Below, piece after piece: positions 53,702-55,939 of a stretch of 55,939 nucleotides of DNA. Location: positions 1-55,939 of IMG/VR virus record IMGVR_UViG_3300009154_004663. One strand, 5' to 3'. The DNA is from a virus. The first letter of the stretch is position 1; each line of letters begins with the position of its first letter. A program made the position numbers and the translations under genes. A model generated the notes under the pieces. The model was given only the letters and a program-made list of their open reading frames with translations. It had not been told where the DNA came from and did not search any database.

Positions 53702-53881
53702 ATGGAAACGTTTGAAAAAATGCAGGCTCTGCTGGAGAGCTTAAAACCAGACATCACTAAGGTTTTTGAAAAAGGTAATTCTTCAGCAGGAACCAGGGTT
53801 AGACAAGCCATGCAAGATCTTAAGAAAATGGCTCAAGATTTAAGAGTTGAAGTTCAAGATGCTAAAAAGAAAGTAAATTAA
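53702..53881 (+). CDS. Histone H1-like protein, Hc1 family
   Basis: This short 59-residue gene starts METFEKMQALLESLKPDITK, continues VFEKGNSSAGTRVRQAMQDL and ends KKMAQDLRVEVQDAKKKVN. The GN-x-x-AGTRVR-x-x-MQ(D/E)LK core and the RVE(V/I)Q end match the small Hc1-type H1-like proteins of Bacteroidota, which bind DNA and sit on the nucleoid. It is intact and full-length. Possible roles are binding phage DNA, remodelling the host nucleoid or packing within the head. It is preceded by an AT-rich ATATAATATAG sequence (53671-53681), possibly a variant of the promoter-like element, and has no Shine-Dalgarno motif. Confidence 0.85.
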   Translation: METFEKMQALLESLKPDITKVFEKGNSSAGTRVRQAMQDLKKMAQDLRVEVQDAKKKVN

Positions 53882-53904
53882 TAAACCTTTAAAACCTAAA
53901 TTAA

Positions 53905-54129
53905 ATGAGTTACTACTTAGTAAAAGTAAATTTCGAGACTGGTGATGTTAAACAAAACGGAGATCCGGTTTTCAAAAAGATCGAATTCCTTGTATCGGGA
54001 GAATCTGTCATAGAGGTGGAAACCAAAGTGGCCAAGTATCTTGATGGTACAGTGGGTGGATTTGAGACCACTAACATCTCAAAAACAAAAATAGAGGCTG
54101 TCATCAGCAACGAAGATGTCCAAAACTAA
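53905..54129 (+). CDS. DUF4494-like protein
   Basis: This 74-aa protein (MSYYLVKVNFETGDVKQNGD) follows the pattern of short DUF4494 proteins of Bacteroidota and their phages: a first strand with a basic/aromatic start, EFLVSGESVIEVETKVAKYL, then FETTNISKTKIEAVIS. It probably folds as a small beta-alpha-beta unit; function unknown. It overlaps the next gene by 14 nt. Family assignment is from memory of the pattern, so moderate confidence. Confidence 0.62.
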   Translation: MSYYLVKVNFETGDVKQNGDPVFKKIEFLVSGESVIEVETKVAKYLDGTVGGFETTNISKTKIEAVISNEDVQN

Positions 54130-54358
54130 AAGTGCAGAAATTGGATCATATGCACCACCACAATCCCCAATTGCTATCCAACCAGGGGATACCGGATTTA
54201 AAACAGTAGGAAAAGCCTACAATAGATTCGTCTGGACTTTCAATGATTGGCATAAAAATAAGAAGAAAATTATAGATCCCGATAAAAACTGGGGTCTTTC
54301 TTCTAAACCTATTAGCGATTCTGAATGGAAAAAAAAGAAAAAAGACCTATATCTTTAG
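54116..54358 (+). CDS. Small conserved protein, unknown function
   Basis: This 80-aa protein (MSKTKSAEIGSYAPPQSPIA) has a Pro/Gly-rich N-terminus, an aromatic helix (AYNRFVWTFNDWHKNKKK) and a Lys-rich C-terminus. The start overlaps the preceding stop region by 14 nt. Its last codons and stop lie inside the stem of a terminator hairpin, so transcription ends essentially with the gene. No family recognised. Confidence 0.7.
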   Translation: MSKTKSAEIGSYAPPQSPIAIQPGDTGFKTVGKAYNRFVWTFNDWHKNKKKIIDPDKNWGLSSKPISDSEWKKKKKDLYL

Positions 54359-54368
54359 GTCTTTTTTT
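54341..54368 (+). terminator. Rho-independent terminator overlapping a stop codon
   Basis: A 9-bp stem, AAAGACCTA (54341-54349) with TAGGTCTTT (54356-54364), has a 6-nt loop and runs into a T tract (54362-54368). The TAG of the right arm is the stop codon of the 80-aa gene. A GATATATA element begins 3 nt after the T tract. Confidence 0.85.
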
Positions 54369-54370
54369 AT

Positions 54371-54378
54371 GATATATA
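54371..54378 (+). promoter_or_regulatory. GATATATA promoter-like element
   Basis: GATATATA followed by CAAGAAAG lies directly after a terminator and 22 nt upstream of the ATG at 54393. It therefore marks a new transcription unit and argues against the earlier in-frame ATG at 54369. Confidence 0.62.
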
Positions 54379-54392
54379 CAAGAAAGAAAACT

Positions 54393-54761
54393 ATGCCAGC
54401 AGTTACAAAATCACAACAGAGACTAATGGGACTTGCCTACGGTATAAAAACCGGGGATATTCAACCATCTGATCTTAATCCAAAATATAGGGATGAGATC
54501 GTTGCTTTGTCTAAAAAGATGACAAAGAAGCAGCTGAAGGATTTTGCTTCTACAAAGCATAAGGGATTGGTTGATGAAAAACAGATCAAAGATTTGCCAA
54601 TGAGCTTGGAACCAATTCCATCAAAGACCATGCCTATTTTTAAACCCCATGGTCCTGGAAAAATAGTTCCATTTTTAGACCCGGATTCTAAGCAAAGAAG
54701 AAAGGGAAAGAAGAATCTTCAAAATTTAAAAGACTACAGAGACTGGTCTTCCAATAGATAA
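54393..54761 (+). CDS. DUF3008-like protein
   Basis: This 122-aa protein starts MPAVTKSQQRLMGLAYGIKT, then ALSKKMTKKQLKDFASTKHKG, the two landmarks of DUF3008 proteins (MPAVSKxQQ and DFASTKHKGLP). These proteins are found in phages and phage-rich bacterial genomes and have no established function. The C-terminus carries an extra Pro-rich, basic section (PIFKPHGPGKIVPFLDPDSK). The start at 54393 is preferred over 54369, because the latter ATG lies within the T-tract/promoter junction. Two nt separate it from the next gene. Confidence 0.78.
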   Translation: MPAVTKSQQRLMGLAYGIKTGDIQPSDLNPKYRDEIVALSKKMTKKQLKDFASTKHKGLVDEKQIKDLPMSLEPIPSKTMPIFKPHGPGKIVPFLDPDSKQRRKGKKNLQNLKDYRDWSSNR

Positions 54762-54763
54762 TT

Positions 54764-55591
54764 ATGAGCGTAATAGGAGGATATATCAAAAATTTAGGAA
54801 TGGGCAACAGAAACGTGCAAAGTCACAATTCTGTAGAGGGACTTATTAGATCCACACTTGGATCCCGTTTCATCGAAAATTCGGCACCTAAGCAAATCCC
54901 AGCACCTGCACCAGAACCAATACAGGAAAAACGGGAAATCCCTGTTCACCCTTCTATAGATTCTACTTTAGAAAATATAAATGAGGTTCTAAAAGAAACG
55001 AAGTCTCAAGACATTTCTGAGAGGATCCCTCAAAAGAAAAAACCACAGGCTCCTCCAATCAAGAAAAAGAAACCTATTAGCGAGACTAGAAAACTTAGTC
55101 CTTTCCAGGAAGCTCTTCTTATGGAAAGTGAATCTGAATTTTCTTCAATCCCCGCTAAATCTTCAGTTAATGAAGGACCCAGGGAAACTCCAAGATATGA
55201 AGAAAGCGAACCAGTTCGCAATACAACAAGATATGATGAGCCTGAATCTTTAGGCCCAATTATAAGAAGAAAAGAGTATATTTTTCATAGAGATTCTGAT
55301 GAAACATTTGAATGTAAAGTTAACATCGAAGGGGGAAGTCAGGAAAGCAACAAAGCTAGATTATTTTTAAAGACAGATGTTTGGAACTTAACATTTGATG
55401 GTTCTATAAGAAAAGATGGAACTTGTCAAGTTCCATTAAAGAAATTAACTGTGCTTCCAGAAGGAACAACAGGAACAGCTTTTTTAGAAATAATAGTAGA
55501 TGATGTTGTTTTTATCCCCTGGGAAAGTCCATTCAGAGTCGGTACTTACAAAAGGGTTTCAATTCAATCACCATCTTTAAGCAGAAGATAA
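54764..55591 (+). CDS. Protein with Pro/Lys-rich linkers and beta domain, unknown
   Basis: This 275-aa protein starts [20 protein letters not shown]. The N-terminal 40 residues are followed by long disordered segments rich in Pro, Glu and Lys ([38 protein letters not shown]) and acidic/Tyr/Arg-rich repeats ([20 protein letters not shown]). The last ~100 residues form a beta domain with [20 protein letters not shown] and [14 protein letters not shown]. It lies directly before a collagen-like fibre gene, suggesting a linker or chaperone-like virion protein. No family recognised. Confidence 0.68.
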   Translation: MSVIGGYIKNLGMGNRNVQSHNSVEGLIRSTLGSRFIENSAPKQIPAPAPEPIQEKREIPVHPSIDSTLENINEVLKETKSQDISERIPQKKKPQAPPIKKKKPISETRKLSPFQEALLMESESEFSSIPAKSSVNEGPRETPRYEESEPVRNTTRYDEPESLGPIIRRKEYIFHRDSDETFECKVNIEGGSQESNKARLFLKTDVWNLTFDGSIRKDGTCQVPLKKLTVLPEGTTGTAFLEIIVDDVVFIPWESPFRVGTYKRVSIQSPSLSRR

Positions 55592-55592
55592 G

Positions 55593-55939
55593 ATGTCAGG
55601 TAATAATCCAAATTATAACCTCACCGACCAAAAGATCTCATTCACATTTCAGAACGTTTTACAGACTGATGGATTTGGTAATTTTTACAATGGTCTGGGC
55701 GATGAGATAACGATTTCCGGCGGAGGTGGAGGTGGCACGGGTCCTACTGGACCAATAGGTCCAACTGGCCCTGCAGGAGGTCCTATAGGTCCTACAGGAG
55801 CTACTGGATCAACTGGATCAACTGGATCAACAGGATCAACAGGATCAACAGGTTCTACCGGATCAACTGGATCAACTGGAGCTACAGGAGCTACCGGAAC
55901 TGCAGGATCAACAGGAGCTACCGGAACTGCAGGATCAAC
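55593..55939 (+). CDS. Collagen-like fibre protein, 3' partial
   Basis: This starts [20 protein letters not shown] and continues [20 protein letters not shown] to an [19 protein letters not shown] junction, followed by Gly-X-Y triplets that run off the end of the window ([19 protein letters not shown] and on). The first ~40 residues are probably the docking domain. The triplets use Thr heavily in the third position, as in phage collagen-like stalks that trimerise. The real C-terminus and tip domain are outside the window. The ATG overlaps the end region of the previous gene by spacing of 1 nt. Confidence 0.85.
   Translation, partial: MSGNNPNYNLTDQKISFTFQNVLQTDGFGNFYNGLGDEITISGGGGGGTGPTGPIGPTGPAGGPIGPTGATGSTGSTGSTGSTGSTGSTGSTGSTGATGATGTAGSTGATGTAGS
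55805..55939 (+). repeat. Short 9-bp coding repeats (GGATCAACT/A type)
   Basis: Tandem 9-nt units encoding Gly-Ser-Thr (or Gly-Ala-Thr) triplets repeat from about 55805 and continue to the window end. Near-identical units in a row (GGATCAACTGGATCAACTGG) make this a replication-slippage-prone stalk-length region. Confidence 0.8.

Noticed and set aside
54369-54392. An earlier in-frame ATG for the DUF3008-like protein
   Set aside because: It lies at the terminator/promoter junction; the family begins MPAVxKxQQ, which starts at 54393.
55805-55939. Possible CRISPR-like short repeats at the window end
   Set aside because: The units are 9 nt, without spacers, and encode Gly-X-Y collagen triplets in an open reading frame.

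Overview
This 55.9 kb window is a contiguous piece of a large contractile-tailed (T4-type) bacteriophage genome, AT-rich and almost entirely coding on the + strand. The T4-like identity rests on a cluster of recognisable homologues: a gp5-type OB-fold hub protein, a gp25 wedge protein, a gp6/baseplate-J wedge protein, a gp19-fold tail-tube-like protein, gp32 single-strand binding protein, a gp61-type primase, a UvsY-like mediator and a UvsW helicase. A Bacteroidota host is suggested by several traits: an Hc1-type histone H1-like protein, a DUF4494-like protein, Reg_prop/SBBP-style propeller repeats in a tail protein, and start codons mostly preceded by A/T-rich leaders without Shine-Dalgarno motifs. 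Terminase, portal, major capsid protein, tail sheath and tRNA genes were not seen, so this is only part of the genome.

Layout. 2-6968: a giant 23-residue-repeat protein (cut by the window start), gp5-like hub protein, a four-domain ribosomal S1-like protein, an amidoligase-like enzyme with a beta-helical tail, and a neck/structural-type protein, closed by a strong terminator. 7073-20100: gp25, gp6, then very large baseplate/tail structural proteins, including a beta-propeller protein. 20097-20759: phoH, the only convincing minus-strand gene. 20966-38968: more structural proteins (302 to 1934 aa) ending in three tandem paralogous fibres with collagen-like N-termini. 39015-40101: a coiled-coil protein and a membrane-anchored protein that may be a spanin. 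40118-42913: a structural protein and a tail-tube-fold protein. 42943-49495: small genes, a RuvC-like nuclease, gp32, primase, UvsY-like protein, a GIY-YIG homing endonuclease and UvsW, forming a recombination/replication block. 49530-55939: an accessory block with a nucleotidyltransferase, a ligase-like/NMNAT-like fusion, an H1-like histone, several small proteins and the start of a collagen-like fibre.

How the parts fit together. The first 43 kb mainly builds the baseplate, tail and fibres. The recombination block resembles the T4 join-copy replication set (gp32, UvsY, UvsW, primase). A recurring GATATATA element lies 22-52 nt upstream of many start codons, probably the phage's own (late) promoter. 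Four proteins in the distal part start with short peptides resembling T4 capsid-targeting sequences and ending in an (I/L)xE prohead-protease-type site. This suggests that some of them, including a nucleotidyltransferase, are packaged in the head and injected. With the neighbouring ligase/NMNAT fusion, the histone-like protein and the S1-like protein, they form the most interesting candidate host-takeover set in the window.
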